From NCBI GenBank assembly GCA_030562195.1, contig CM060199.1:39018338-39082337 (forward strand): a stretch of DNA of 64,000 bases, written 5' to 3'. Of this stretch, positions 54,470 to 64,000 are shown piece by piece (positions within the stretch are counted from its first letter, which is position 1; every line of letters begins with the position of its first letter). The notes under the pieces are model-generated. The model worked only from the letters and a program-made list of their open reading frames with translations, ran no database searches and was not told the DNA's origin. This DNA comes from Nipponacmea schrenckii (Eukaryota > Mollusca > Gastropoda > Lottiidae). The position numbers and the translations under genes were made by a program.

Positions 54470-57400
54470 CTGAAATTATAGCAATAGGAATTACAAATGA
54501 AATGAATGGAGTTTTAATGAAATGAATGGAGTTTTACGCCTACTGGGCTAATAAAGACAGGTAGAAATAACAACTTTCATACTATCTAACTTTCAATGAA
54601 ATAGATACTATATTGGTAAGAGACTGAAACAAAGCACTATTCTGTATATGGAATTCTTTATTGTTCAGTTTTATTCTAGCTGGGTTTTTTTTTCCAGTCC
54701 ACCCAGCTGTAATTGGTTACAGATGAATCCAGTGAAATATCAATACCGATAGGTTTGACGAAGGACCAGTTGGTAGAAAGGATTCCTGTGAACCTAAGTT
54801 ATTATCCTTTTAAAATAGGAGAGTATCTCTTATAACAAACTAAACTTAAAGTACAGTATGGGTTAAAATAGTTTTGGTTCATGCACATAGACATAACTTT
54901 TTGACACTTTTGAATAAGATCATCCTAAGCTTGCATTTTCACGAAAAAGCAAACCCTGCTTCTGCCCTATCCGGCATCCAATGTACACTTACCTTTTTTC
55001 TCTTTTTAATTCTAAAGCATGCTCTTTATTTTCACCTTTCCATTTTTCTAATTCTTTTTGCATAGAATCTAAATCTTCTTGTACATAATCCATAATTTTA
55101 CCGAGTGGGTTGGCGCTACGGGTCAGACTCTGTATACTGGTTCTTAGTTTATCTATTTCTTTCTTCACTTGCTCTCTTTGTTTTCTTCGTGTTGCATCAT
55201 TCATGGCTGACCTCTCCTATAAAACAGATGAATCTTCAAATTTTAAATATCATAGACAGGGCTTCAAACTAGGCATGTTGATGACAATTCCTCTAGGAAC
55301 TGTATTAGATATTCCAATGCCATCTTTCTATCAAACAAACAAAACAAACAACTATATTTTACAAGAATAACAACTTAGGTTCACAAGTCCCCCGTGACAA
55401 GGATCTTACAGATAGTGCTTAAAAGCATCACATCAGCGGCCTTATTCTAGACTGAACTTGAACAAAATCCAGATTGTAGGAAATACAGTTATCTGATTGG
55501 ATAACACAACTAAAATTTAAAATTAATTGTTGTGATTAACCAATCAGATCACTGGAACACAAGAATAAGGCCCTCGAGTGATGACCAGTTGCGTATGATT
55601 GCTACTATACTGGGAAATAGAACTGTGACTGAAGCACTAAGATGCATTGTAATGAACAATGAGAAAAATTATTACAAATAAAACAGAAGTGCTAATTTGA
55701 ACTTCAATTTGGTGGACAGTGAGAATGAAGTGAATGGAGTTTTACATCCTACTCCTATACATCTGACTAATGAAGAGGGTAATGACATGCAGTGTGCAAT
55801 GAGGAAAATTTGCCAGGCATAATTCTATACATTGTTCTACAATTTGATCAAATTACAAACTTACAATATTAACTTTCCTCTGAGGACCCTGATTCTCTTT
55901 CTCTTCTATTTCCTTTTTGCTTTCCAACATTTTCTTTACCAAACCACCTACAATACAATAAGGTCAAAGTTTAAATATTTTCAAAAAGAACCTTGGAAAG
56001 CCTTATTTCCAATTTAAAAAAACCAAAAAAACCTATTACAATAATTTTCAATCTAAAAGTGTCTTATTGCTATACACTGTTTTCCATTCTAATTACCTGC
56101 ATACCATGAAGTGTGAAGTGGAAGAAATTTTCCAGGGGATTTTTTAAATTACCAACTGTCGAGGGGAATTTGAATATGCAGTCAGTAACAAGGGCTTGAC
56201 AAAAAGATACAAATGGAGTGATAACAGATTGAGAATTTCCATGGTAATATCTTGACCCATGCCAAGATAGGTTAATGGATGAAGGGGAGTTAAATCTAAT
56301 ATCAAAACATTCTCTTACCATGATCCTCGTCATCTAAATCATCTTGCTTTGGTGGAGGCTGAAAATAATAGATTGTATCAACTTCAATAGATATACAACA
56401 ACAGCAACAATATAGTGTGATGAAATAAAACCAAGCAGACTTTCACAAGCAATGGACAGATGCATCAGAACTGGTTTTACCTGAATGATTTAAACCTGCG
56501 GAATCTAATCACCTAGCTGATGACAATCTAATTTGATACCAAATGAAAGGCATAAGATTTGAACATCATTTAGAAGCGAGGAGAGCACAAGATAATAATT
56601 AAGGGATAAATAGCCTTCACATTTCTTTAATAGCACTTGTAGTAATTAACTAAATTAATTGACCGGTAGTGTGAGGAGTCTTATTGACTAAACATGATTC
56701 TTTGGTAATTTAATTTTTAATTTTTTTTTAATGTCACTGACCTATACTTGATGTCAGGTGCAGCCTATTTGTAAACAGTCATTTTGACATGACCAAGCCT
56801 TGGCTTATTGTCCCACTAAATAGTAACATTATTTATAGATATTTACCTGTTCTGGCTCAGGGGGAGGTAATCCTGAATCTTCCACCAAGAAATTATCATC
56901 ATCATCAGATTCTTTATCATCATCCACAATTAAATTAGCCGGTTTCCCTGTCCCTAGTCTCATACTGGGCTCACTCTCAGCACCCTCTTTAGGCCTGGGT
57001 GGAGCTGGTCGGGCACTGGAGGGTCGGGCTTGTCTCCTACTGGAAACAAAATAACTATCATTAGAATAAATTTTCAATAGCATTGGAACTTTTTTTTTCT
57101 AAATTAAAATGAGAGTTTCATGTCCTACTTCTCAGCATCTGATTTGGCAAGGCAATATAGTGTGCAATGAGGGAATTTTCAAAATGGCATTAAACTTTGC
57201 TTTTTTAATTTCCAAATTTTCAACACAGGCTGTCCATTGTAACATTTACATGCTTGGATTCACTTCACAAAGAGAAGATGGTTAAGCATTGATAGCAGTA
57301 TCTTGTACAGTCAGTATCTTGTACAGTATGAGAGTGTATAGACAGATGGAAAATACTCTTCATCATATATCAGAAATAGTACAAACTCTAAAACAAACTG

Positions 57401-60400
57401 AGAGCACTGTGAAGAACTTACGCATTAGCTACTTGTGGAGGAACATCTGTGTCTTTAACAGAAGATTCCTTAGATTCTGATTGATGGTTGACACTGGTCT
57501 TCTTTTCTTCTTCTGGAATTAAAAATATAACAATTCAACTTAACAATTCCAACGTAACAATAGACTACTAACAGAGACTCTAATCACTGTGGCAACAAAA
57601 CAAGATATATTGTTGGTTCGTTTGTTTGTTTGAAAAATTATCAAAAATAGCAATCTTAACTTTTTCAAAGTTTAATGGTATAAGGAATAAAGTTAGTTAC
57701 TCTCATAAATCTTATTCAACCATCAATTTAATATAAATTGATCCCTGCAGCTCTATTTTAACGTAGAATTTAGAAGATAATGTTAGTGTGAAGAGTTATT
57801 GCCTGGTACAGCCTGGTGTGACAGTATATCATCATTGATAAATTTTAACTGTTCTTATTGAAATTCATTAAGTACAAAAGAAAAGAAGAAATTTTCCATA
57901 GTTACATTTGGTAAAAGAGTTGAGAATGAAAGTTAAGTAAGAGTTTCAGCCCTCAATAAGCATGTTGTTTTAATACAGTTGTATTCCTAGCTTATTATCT
58001 GCATCAAAATATCAACTAGTGAGCATTGGTCCATGACAACCTTACACCTAATTTTAAATCATCTGATATGTTTGATGGAAAGACGTCCTGGAATGCCTTG
58101 TTGGCTAGTATGTGGCCTAACAATAAACCAATAAAGTGGCATAAAATTGGCAAGTTTTCATCTCAGCTACAACTTTATTAGTGATATGTTGAATACAGTT
58201 GCTCTGCAGCAAGAGTTCCCAAGCATACGATTAATGTACATCCCTATAAGTTGATGTCCTGAGAAACCTTACAACTTTACATTAAAGTATCAGTCTGCTC
58301 TGACCTTTATAGAGCTTTAAACAGTAAAAGATATTTGAGGGTTGAATCATGTTTTATAAAAGAGAACATTATTCAAGTAAGGGATTTAAATAAATATGTT
58401 AAAAAAAGGTTAGATATTAAAAGTAAGGCTTAAGTTTCACTTTTCCAATATTAAAAATACAAAATATAAAATTAAGAGTCGTTGACCAGGAAAAAATTAC
58501 TCCAATTAAACATATAAAAGTTTAATTTAAAAAATGGTGAAAAGTTACGACAACATATAATAAAAGATTCCAGTGAAATCATTTGTTTAAACTGGGGATG
58601 TCAATATGAACATTATTTTTTGAAGCACAAATGCATGAATTTTCAATCTTTATTTTTGGAGATATGGCTTCATAGAATAATCCTAGAAATAATAATCAAA
58701 GCCCTCAATAAACATGATTTCGCTTTATTCTATCAGCTGGTAGAGATAATAATTAGAGTTCTATCAGCTGGTAGAGATAATAATTAGAGTTCTATCAGCT
58801 GGTAGAGATAATAATTAGAGTTACATTTGGTAAAAGAGTTAAGAAGGAAAGTTAAGTAAGAGTTTCAGCCCTCAATAAGCATGTTGTTTTAATACAGTTG
58901 TATTCCTAGCTTATTATCTGCATCAAAATATCAACTAGTGAGCATTGGTCCATGACAACCTTACACCTAATTTGGAATGATCTGATATGATATGGAAAGA
59001 CGTCCTGGAATGCCTTGTTGACTAGTATGTGGCCTAACAATAAACCAATAAAGTGGCATAAAATTGGCAAGTTTTCATCTCAGCTACAACTTTATTAGTG
59101 ATATGTTGAATACAGTTGCTCTGCAGCAAGAGTTCCCAAGCATACGATTAATGTACATCCCTATAAGTTGATGTCCTGAAAAACCTTACATCTTTACATT
59201 AAAGTATCAGTCTACTCTGACCTTTATAGAGCTTTAAACAGTAAAAGATATATGAGGGTTGAATCATGTTTTATAAAAGAGAACATTATTCAAATAAGGG
59301 TTTTAAATAAATATGTTAAAAAAAGGTTAGATATTAAAAGTAAGGCTTAAGTTTCACTTTTCCAATATTAAAAATACAAAATATAAAATTAAGAGTCGTT
59401 GACCAGGAAAAAATTACTCCAATTAAACATATAAAAGTTTAATTTAAAAAATGGTGAAAAGTTACGACAACATATAATAAAAGATTCCAGTGAAATCATT
59501 TGTTTAAACTGGGGATGTCAATATGAACATTATTTTTTGAAGCACAAATGCATGAATTTTCAATCTTTATTTTTGGAGATATGGCTTCATAGAATAATCC
59601 TAGAAATAATAATCAAAGCCCTCAATAAACATGATTTCGCTTTATTCTATCAGCTGGTAGAGATAATAATTAGAGTTCTATCAGCTGGTAGAGATAATAA
59701 TTAGAGTTCTATCAGCTGGTAGAGATAATAATTACAATTCTATCAGCTGGTAGAGAGAATAATTAGAGTTCTATCAGCTGGTAGAGAAAATAATTACAAT
59801 TCTATCAGCTGGTAGAGAGAATAATTAGAATTCTATCAGCTGGTAGAGAGAATAATTAGAGTTCTATCAGTTGGTAGAGAGAATTATTAGAGTTCTATCA
59901 GCTGGTAGAGAGAATAATTAGAGTTCTATCAGCTGGTAGAGAGAATAATTAGAGTTCTATCAGCTGGTAGAGAGAATAATTAGAATTCTATCAGCTGGTA
60001 GAGAGAATAATTAGAGTTCTATCAGCTGGTAAAGAGAATAATTAGAGTTCTATCAGCTGGTAGAGAGAATAATTAGAGTTCTATCAGCTGGTAAAGAGAA
60101 TAATTAGAGCTCTATCAGCTGGTAGAGAGAGTAATTAGAGCTCTATCAGCTGGTAGAGAGAAAAATTAACTAGAGAGCTATTTCCATTTAATCTAGATAG
60201 AGATATACCTTCATCACTGTCAGCCATTCTCCTTCCTAATAAAATCATATATAAGTTATTTTATAATAATGAGTGACGAATGTAAACATGAGATAACATT
60301 ATTATTATTAAAGAGGAGAAGAACTGAAATGTTTAAGACTTATGTTCCACTTGTCAAATTCGGTAAAGTATATATCTTGGAGACAATAAAGTATTGAAAA

Positions 60401-63398
60401 AAAAAAAATTAATTAAATGAAGTCAAAAGGTAAATGTATATGTTCTTTATTTTGTCAAACAGAACATCAATACATAATAAAAAGATGTTCTCCTGGTGTA
60501 TATGAGATCAGCTTCCACAGGTTGTTGAAAAGTATCTGCTTGGCAATAGAATAACTCAGGCCCTGATGGATAATACAGAAAAGTTCAGATAAAAATAATG
60601 ACTTACCATCTCTACGTCTCCGTGAACCTTTAGCCGAGGATGGTCGTGGAATTCTTTCATCTTTATCCTCGTTCCCCTCAGCTGATTCCTTTTCCTTACT
60701 GTCCTCTTCTTTCTATAATAGACAGATAATTGAATGAATGAATAAACGAATGAAAGACTAAATAATTCGTGAAATGTATGGATGGTAGAATTAATCAATG
60801 ACTATGATTATGGATAAATAAATGGATAATTGAATGAATGAATCAATTTAGAAATAATTCAATGAATGAATACAGAATGCATTATTAAATGGATAAATGA
60901 AAGACAAAATGATGAATGAATACAGGAAAAATTAAAGAATAAATAGATAAATAAATGTATGAAGATAACAAATTAATAGATAAATGAATGAATAAATGGA
61001 ATAATGAATGAATAAATGGAATAATGAATGAATAAATGGAATAATGAATGAATAAATAGATAACCAAATGCAGCAACAAATTAAAAGAAGACCAAAATGA
61101 CATAATAATGAAATAAAATGAATGGAAGGCAAAAACCCCCAAAAAATTAATGTATGCATAAATGATACAGTAATAGTAACACTATCAGTCCAAATTCAAA
61201 ATTATAAAACCATGTCTAAATTCCAACAGCAACCATAATTTCCAACAGGAAAAGATAACTCTTAACTCTTAGTTTCATGCCTCTACCTTTTTCCTATGTT
61301 TGGAACTTCTCGGAGCTATGTGCAAATCACCATCATCATCACCTGATCTATTCACTTTAGATGTACTGGGAACATCCAAGTTACTTCCCTTATTTGACGA
61401 TATTCGTACACCTAAATTTGTATTTGCATCAGATCCAATTCTGTTACCAATTCTACTCTTAGTTCCCTTCTTTCTCTTCTCTTCCGACAGAGATCCCTTA
61501 ATTGGAGTTACTTCCCCTATCTCATCAGATGACTCATAACTAACGTTAACAGCCTGTCGTTCAGTACGATATCTAGCAGCCTTGGGTCTATCACTACGTT
61601 TCCGTACTATAGGCAGATCTTCAAGAGGTTCCAGAGAGCTCTGAGAATCTTCTGGTGTGTTTTCAGGAGGAATTTGGACGTCATCATCATTGACTGATTC
61701 ATCAGGGAAATATTCACAACTCTATAGATCAAAACTACATTTCAGCATCTTAACATTTGAAAATGGGATCAGAGTTAAATTGTCAACATCTTCAAACTCT
61801 CAAGTATGAGATGAGATACGAAGTAGAAGAACTATGTTATGAAAATGAAATGAAATTGACTTTAACATGCATTTTTCTTTGCTTCTGATAAGATCAAAAT
61901 GAAATGAAATTAACTTTTTCTTTATTTCTGATGAGATCAAATGAAATGAAATTAACTTTTCTTTATTTCTGATGAGACAAAAATGAAATGAAATTAACTT
62001 TTTCTTTATTTCTGATGAGATCACAATGAAATGGAATTAACTTTTTCTTTATTTCTGATGAGACAAATTGAAATGAAATTGATTTTTTTTGCCAAATGAA
62101 AACCATTAACCTTTTCAGATTTTAGCCAAAAAATTTAGATTTAATCCACTAGGCCTTAAATTACAGTAGCATTCTATCAACTAAACACCTGATTTCAGAA
62201 AAGTTTCTGGTAACCTTCATCCCAGACAGGAGAAAATTGAGTTTAATAAATATCTGCTCGGTAGTGTCTCCGATATACCAATATAGTGTTTGTTATTGAT
62301 AAATAAGGGGGGTATACAGAATGGTAGTCCAGTTAAGATGAGAACCTTCATCACAGACATAGACAAACAGTTTATTCTCTGCCAAAGACAGAACAAGGGT
62401 GAAGAAGGAAAGAATTAAAAGGTCTAAAACTACATAAAACAAGAAATCATTACAAACCTTTTTCCTGTCTTTTCTGTCCCGGTCTCTATCTTTATCTTTG
62501 CTACGTTCTTCACGATCGCGATGTTTATCTTCTTTGTCCTTATGTCTGTCCTCCTTATCTTTATCTTTGTGTCTATCTTCGCGATCTTTTCGTCTCTCGT
62601 CTTTATCTTTATGTCTGTCTTCCCTCTCCTCTCTATCTTTACGATGTTTACTCTTGTCTCGTTTTTCACGATCCTGTTTTTCTCCGTCTTTTTCTCTATC
62701 TCTACTTTTCTCCCGATGTTTCTTTTCTTCAACCTTGTCCTCATCCTTCTAAAAATAAAATAATTATATTCTTTAAGAAGATTAAAATTAGTGAACTCTG
62801 TTGAACATAGTATGTTCCAATATTTCAGCAGGATAAAAGAGATATTTCCTCTCTTGTTTTTTTCAGGACTTGGATGAAAACCAAAAGGGTGTTATATCAC
62901 TGGCCTAGGTCACAAGTATAGGCTTTGCTATTAATTTCAGTATGGATCAAAAATCATTCTTTTTGATAAAAGACTAAGAACAGGACAGGCATTCTCAAAA
63001 CAATCTTAACACTAGAATATCCTAGAAACACTGTTAGAAGTTTACACCCTAGGATATCCTAGAAACAGTGTTAGAAGTTTACACCCTAGGATATCCTAGA
63101 AACAGTGTTAGAAGATGAAACACTATGATATCAAAAAAATAGCGAGTAAGTTTCTTAATTCGAAAATCTTACAAAGTATTCTCATATATTTTACTTCCTG
63201 TTCTCAGACTGTATATTCATGGACTTATTCAACTCACAAAGTCTGGAAATGAAAAAGTGATAGTTTTGGCAAAAACAATAACCCATTTCTTACCTCACTG
63301 CGTTTCTTTTTCTCAGATTTTTCTTTCTCTCGATCTTTTTTCTCTTCCTGTTTGATATCTTTATTTAAAACTTTTCTTACCATCTCATCATTATCAAC
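54313..63398 (-). CDS. TRAF3IP1: TRAF3-interacting protein 1 / IFT54, C-terminal 583 residues in 11 exons
   Basis: IFT54 (also MIP-T3) is a peripheral IFT-B subunit that binds IFT20 and microtubules in cilia; the vertebrate protein also binds TRAF3 and DISC1. Window residues 1-35 start VDNDEMVRKVLN, matching the end of the CH-like domain (SSDDAVRRVL in the human protein). Residues 36-132 are a Lys/Arg/Asp/Glu-rich linker (RHKDKDKEDRHKDKEDK). Residues about 133-350 are disordered and include RPSSAKGSRRRRDG. Residues about 352-370 match the conserved RRQARPSSARPAPPRPK. HGGLVKKML, LTRSANPLGKIMDYVQED and SVTDRAIEPLQAQLDELDQ (458-583) are the C-terminal coiled coil. All 11 exons join in phase and the stop is normal. 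The CH-like domain exons (about 110 residues in relatives) lie right of the window. Introns carry minisatellites and a 919-bp duplication. Confidence 0.95.
54495..54560 (-). mobile_element. SINE-A tail fragments, tandem
   Basis: aatgaaatgaatggagtttt occurs twice in tandem before acgcctactgggctaataaa (IFT54 last intron). Confidence 0.7.
54690..54815 (+). mobile_element. SINE-B-like copy, 5' truncated
   Basis: ccagtccacccagctgtaat, taggtttgacgaaggaccag and cctaagttattatcctttta (IFT54 last intron). Confidence 0.7.
54993..55216 (-). CDS. TRAF3IP1: IFT54 coiled-coil exon
   Basis: Acceptor ctgttttatag, then ERSAMNDATRRKQREQVK, LTRSANPLGKIMDYVQEDLD and WKGENKEHALELKREK. The PLGKIMDY(I/V)QED block is diagnostic. 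Donor AAAAG|GTAAGT, phase 2. Confidence 0.97.
55725..55815 (-). mobile_element. SINE-A tail fragment
   Basis: gaagtgaatggagttttaca, tcctactcctatacat and gacatgcagtgtgcaatgag (IFT54 intron). Confidence 0.7.
55865..55947 (-). CDS. TRAF3IP1: IFT54 exon (GGLVKKMLESKKE ...)
   Basis: Matches the family block HGGLVKKILETKK. Donor AATATT|GTAAGT, phase 0. Confidence 0.95.
56319..56358 (-). CDS. TRAF3IP1: IFT54 40-nt exon (PPPKQDDLDDEDH)
   Basis: Acceptor attattttcag, donor CATG|GTAAGA, phase 1. Confidence 0.9.
56847..57039 (-). CDS. TRAF3IP1: IFT54 exon with conserved RRQARPSSARPAPPRPK
   Basis: Also encodes GTGKPANLIVDDDKESDDDD, then FLVEDSGLPPPEPEQ. Donor CAG|GTAAAT, phase 0. The RRQARPSSARP block is an IFT54 family signature. 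Confidence 0.95.
57105..57185 (-). mobile_element. SINE-A tail fragment
   Basis: aatgagagtttcatgtccta, cttctcagcatctgatt and atagtgtgcaatgaggga (IFT54 intron). Confidence 0.6.
57422..57512 (-). CDS. TRAF3IP1: IFT54 exon (EEKKTSVNHQ ... PPQVAN)
   Basis: Acceptor ttttaattccag, donor AATGC|GTAAGT; the phase matches both neighbours. Confidence 0.88.
57904..59660. repeat. Tandem duplication of an about 919-bp segment in an IFT54 intron
   Basis: acatttggtaaaagagtt starts both copies (about 57904 and 58823). The two copies stay nearly identical to the shared end cctcaataaacatgatttcg (about 58702 and 59621). Few differences are visible (ttttaaatcatc versus tttggaatgatc), so the event is recent. Each copy is followed by the 31-bp minisatellite. 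Confidence 0.95.
58733..58823. repeat. 31-bp minisatellite, three copies
   Basis: Unit ctatcagctggtagagataa plus taattagagtt, between the two 919-bp segments. Confidence 0.95.
59645..60170. repeat. 31-bp minisatellite, about 17 copies
   Basis: Same unit as 58733-58823, expanded after the second segment copy and ending about 40 bp from the IFT54 microexon. Most units read gagagaataatt instead of gagataataatt. Confidence 0.95.
60209..60235 (-). CDS. TRAF3IP1: IFT54 27-nt microexon
   Basis: GA AGG AGA ATG GCT GAC AG and on, giving RRMADSDE. Acceptor gattttattag, donor GAAG|GTATAT. A length divisible by 3 would allow in-frame skipping. Confidence 0.85.
60607..60712 (-). CDS. TRAF3IP1: IFT54 exon with RPSSAKGSRRRRD
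   Basis: KEEDSKEKESAEGNEDKDER, then IPRPSSAKGSRRRRD; donor GATG|GTAAGT, phase 1. Confidence 0.92.
60722..61080. repeat. Low-complexity (tgaatgaataaa)n region
   Basis: Irregular gaatgaataaatggataa repeats in an IFT54 intron, including three exact copies of aatgaatgaataaatggaat near 60990-61050. Minus-strand ORFs rich in Ile/Phe/His/Ser here are artefacts. Confidence 0.8.
61287..61721 (-). CDS. TRAF3IP1: IFT54 exon, acidic/basic disordered region (145 codons)
   Basis: Begins SCEYFPDESVNDDDVQIPP, includes IVRKRSDRPKAARYRTERQ, ends APRSSKHRKK; donor AAAAAG|GTAGAG. Least conserved part; species-specific sequence is expected here. Confidence 0.9.
61835..62085. repeat. 36-38-bp tandem repeat, about six copies
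   Basis: Unit aaatgaaattaactttttct plus ttatttctgatgagatca (IFT54 intron). Confidence 0.9.
62086..62457. other. Intronic, no feature
   Basis: IFT54 intron sequence with no repeat or exon signal seen. Confidence 0.5.
62458..62748 (-). CDS. TRAF3IP1: IFT54 exon, charged Lys/Arg linker (97 codons)
   Basis: Acceptor ttatttttag, donor AAAAAG|GTTTGT, phase 0 at both ends. Repetitive KDREDRHKDKDKEDRHKD. Opposite-strand ORFs over it are shadows. Confidence 0.92.
62999..63120. repeat. 37-bp tandem repeat, three copies
   Basis: Unit tatcctagaaacagtgttag plus aagtttacaccctagga (IFT54 intron). Confidence 0.9.
63294..63398 (-). CDS. TRAF3IP1: IFT54 exon, end of CH-like domain
   Basis: Acceptor ctcatcgtag, phase 0. 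VDNDEMVRKVLNKDIKQEE, then a Lys/Glu-rich run; donor GAG|GTAAGA. Confidence 0.92.
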
Positions 63399-63426
63399 CT
63401 ACGATGAGATTTACAAATCATTCATA

Positions 63427-63693
63427 ACAAATAATCCTTTAGCGACATTTAGGGGTAGGAAGCACATGAATAATAAACACAGTTTTTATGGTATACTACT
63501 CCTCAATTTAATACAATAATACACAATACTTCAACAATTACACTGTCGTCATCTTTATTCACCTGGTGACGACAGTGTAATTGTTGAAACGTTGTGTATT
63601 ATTGTATTAAATTGAGGAGTAGTATACCATAAAAACTGTGTTCATTATTCATGTGCTTCCTACCCCTAAATGTTGCTTAAGGATTATTTGTAA
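63427..63693. mobile_element. Long near-perfect foldback (arms about 125 bp)
   Basis: The left arm runs aataatcctttagc ... aattacactgtcgtca and the right arm tgacgacagtgtaatt ... gcttaaggattatt, with a loop of about 15 bp. Only a few mismatches are visible (gcgaca/tgttgc, atactt/aacgtt). The size and structure fit a foldback MITE. It lies in an IFT54 intron and, if transcribed, would form a long hairpin. Confidence 0.9.
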
Positions 63694-63698
63694 TTCAT

Positions 63699-64000
63699 TA
63701 CAAATTGTGTGTAGATTTAGAAGTTATTTTCTAGCCTTTATTCATATATTAGAGACTTATATAGCCTTAAGGGGGTTGACAACCTTATCGTTCGAAGTGT
63801 ATTTCAATCAAGAAACGTATTAAGTTTATATCCATTCTATTTGGCATTAAAAGAAACTCATCTAGTAAATATTTTAGCTCAATTGCTTCAGTAGTTCGTC
63901 TGATATCCGTCCGTGAAGATAATCTATTTATAGAACAAAACGGGGTATTCCTCAATGTAGACGTACAAATTACGTTGTCAGTTGACATTTGTGATTACAA
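63699..64000. other. No feature assigned
   Basis: Lies within the IFT54 intron or upstream exon region. The minus-strand ORF at 63785-63988 does not match the CH-like domain expected upstream, and no splice sites frame it. Confidence 0.4.

Noticed and set aside
61300..61539. Plus-strand 79-residue ORF
   Set aside because: Shadow of the 145-codon IFT54 exon on the minus strand.
62498..62763. Plus-strand ORFs of 80 and 84 residues rich in Ser/Leu or Phe/Leu
   Set aside because: Shadows of the minus-strand Lys/Arg-rich IFT54 exon.
63785..63988. Upstream IFT54 CH-domain exon
   Set aside because: The 67-residue minus-strand frame lacks CH-like domain motifs and has no matching donor; the missing exons are assumed to lie beyond the window.

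Overview
The window is eukaryotic nuclear DNA. It is AT-rich, its genes are split by GT-AG introns, and it is dense in minisatellites, MITEs and two SINE-like families. Gene content and repeat style suggest an invertebrate, most likely a lophotrochozoan such as a mollusc; this is inference, and no species marker is present. Adding my approximate spans, about 20 tandem arrays cover a fifth to a quarter of the window.

Layout. 47-220 (+): last exon of an unrecognised gene. 2115-2563: a MITE. 3331-5551: a 29-bp minisatellite split by a hAT-type transposon with exact ends and an 8-bp target duplication. 8050-9792 (+): an intronless ORF for a 580-residue Ser/Arg-rich coiled-coil protein. 10.0-16.6 kb: minisatellites and fossil DNA transposons (pogo/Tigger-like, mariner-like, nested MITEs). 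17.1-28.3 kb: possible alternative first exons, then arrays, MITEs and SINEs. 28354-49129 (+): a complete 14-exon PLP-dependent decarboxylase of the glutamate decarboxylase family, 546 residues. Its 7.2-kb intron 6 holds a complete antisense gene (39903-43209, -) for an unrecognised repeat protein with two possible first exons and a one-base frameshift. 50-53.3 kb: repeats only. 54313-63398 (-): 11 exons giving the C-terminal 583 residues of TRAF3IP1/IFT54, an intraflagellar transport protein; its N-terminal CH-like domain lies beyond the right edge.

The genes do not form an operon or an obvious pathway: a neurotransmitter-type decarboxylase, a ciliary transport subunit, a Ser/Arg-rich protein and an orphan. 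The most notable points are (1) a minisatellite in decarboxylase intron 9 that repeats the exon 9 splice donor together with 18 bases of coding sequence, about 40 times; (2) the nested antisense gene with repeated P-x-W-x-x-L-x-G motifs; (3) a candidate upstream first exon whose end resembles decarboxylase exon 1; and (4) two copies of one hAT family, both inside tandem arrays. Exon boundaries were read by eye from splice sites, phase and family similarity; no alignment or transcript was available.
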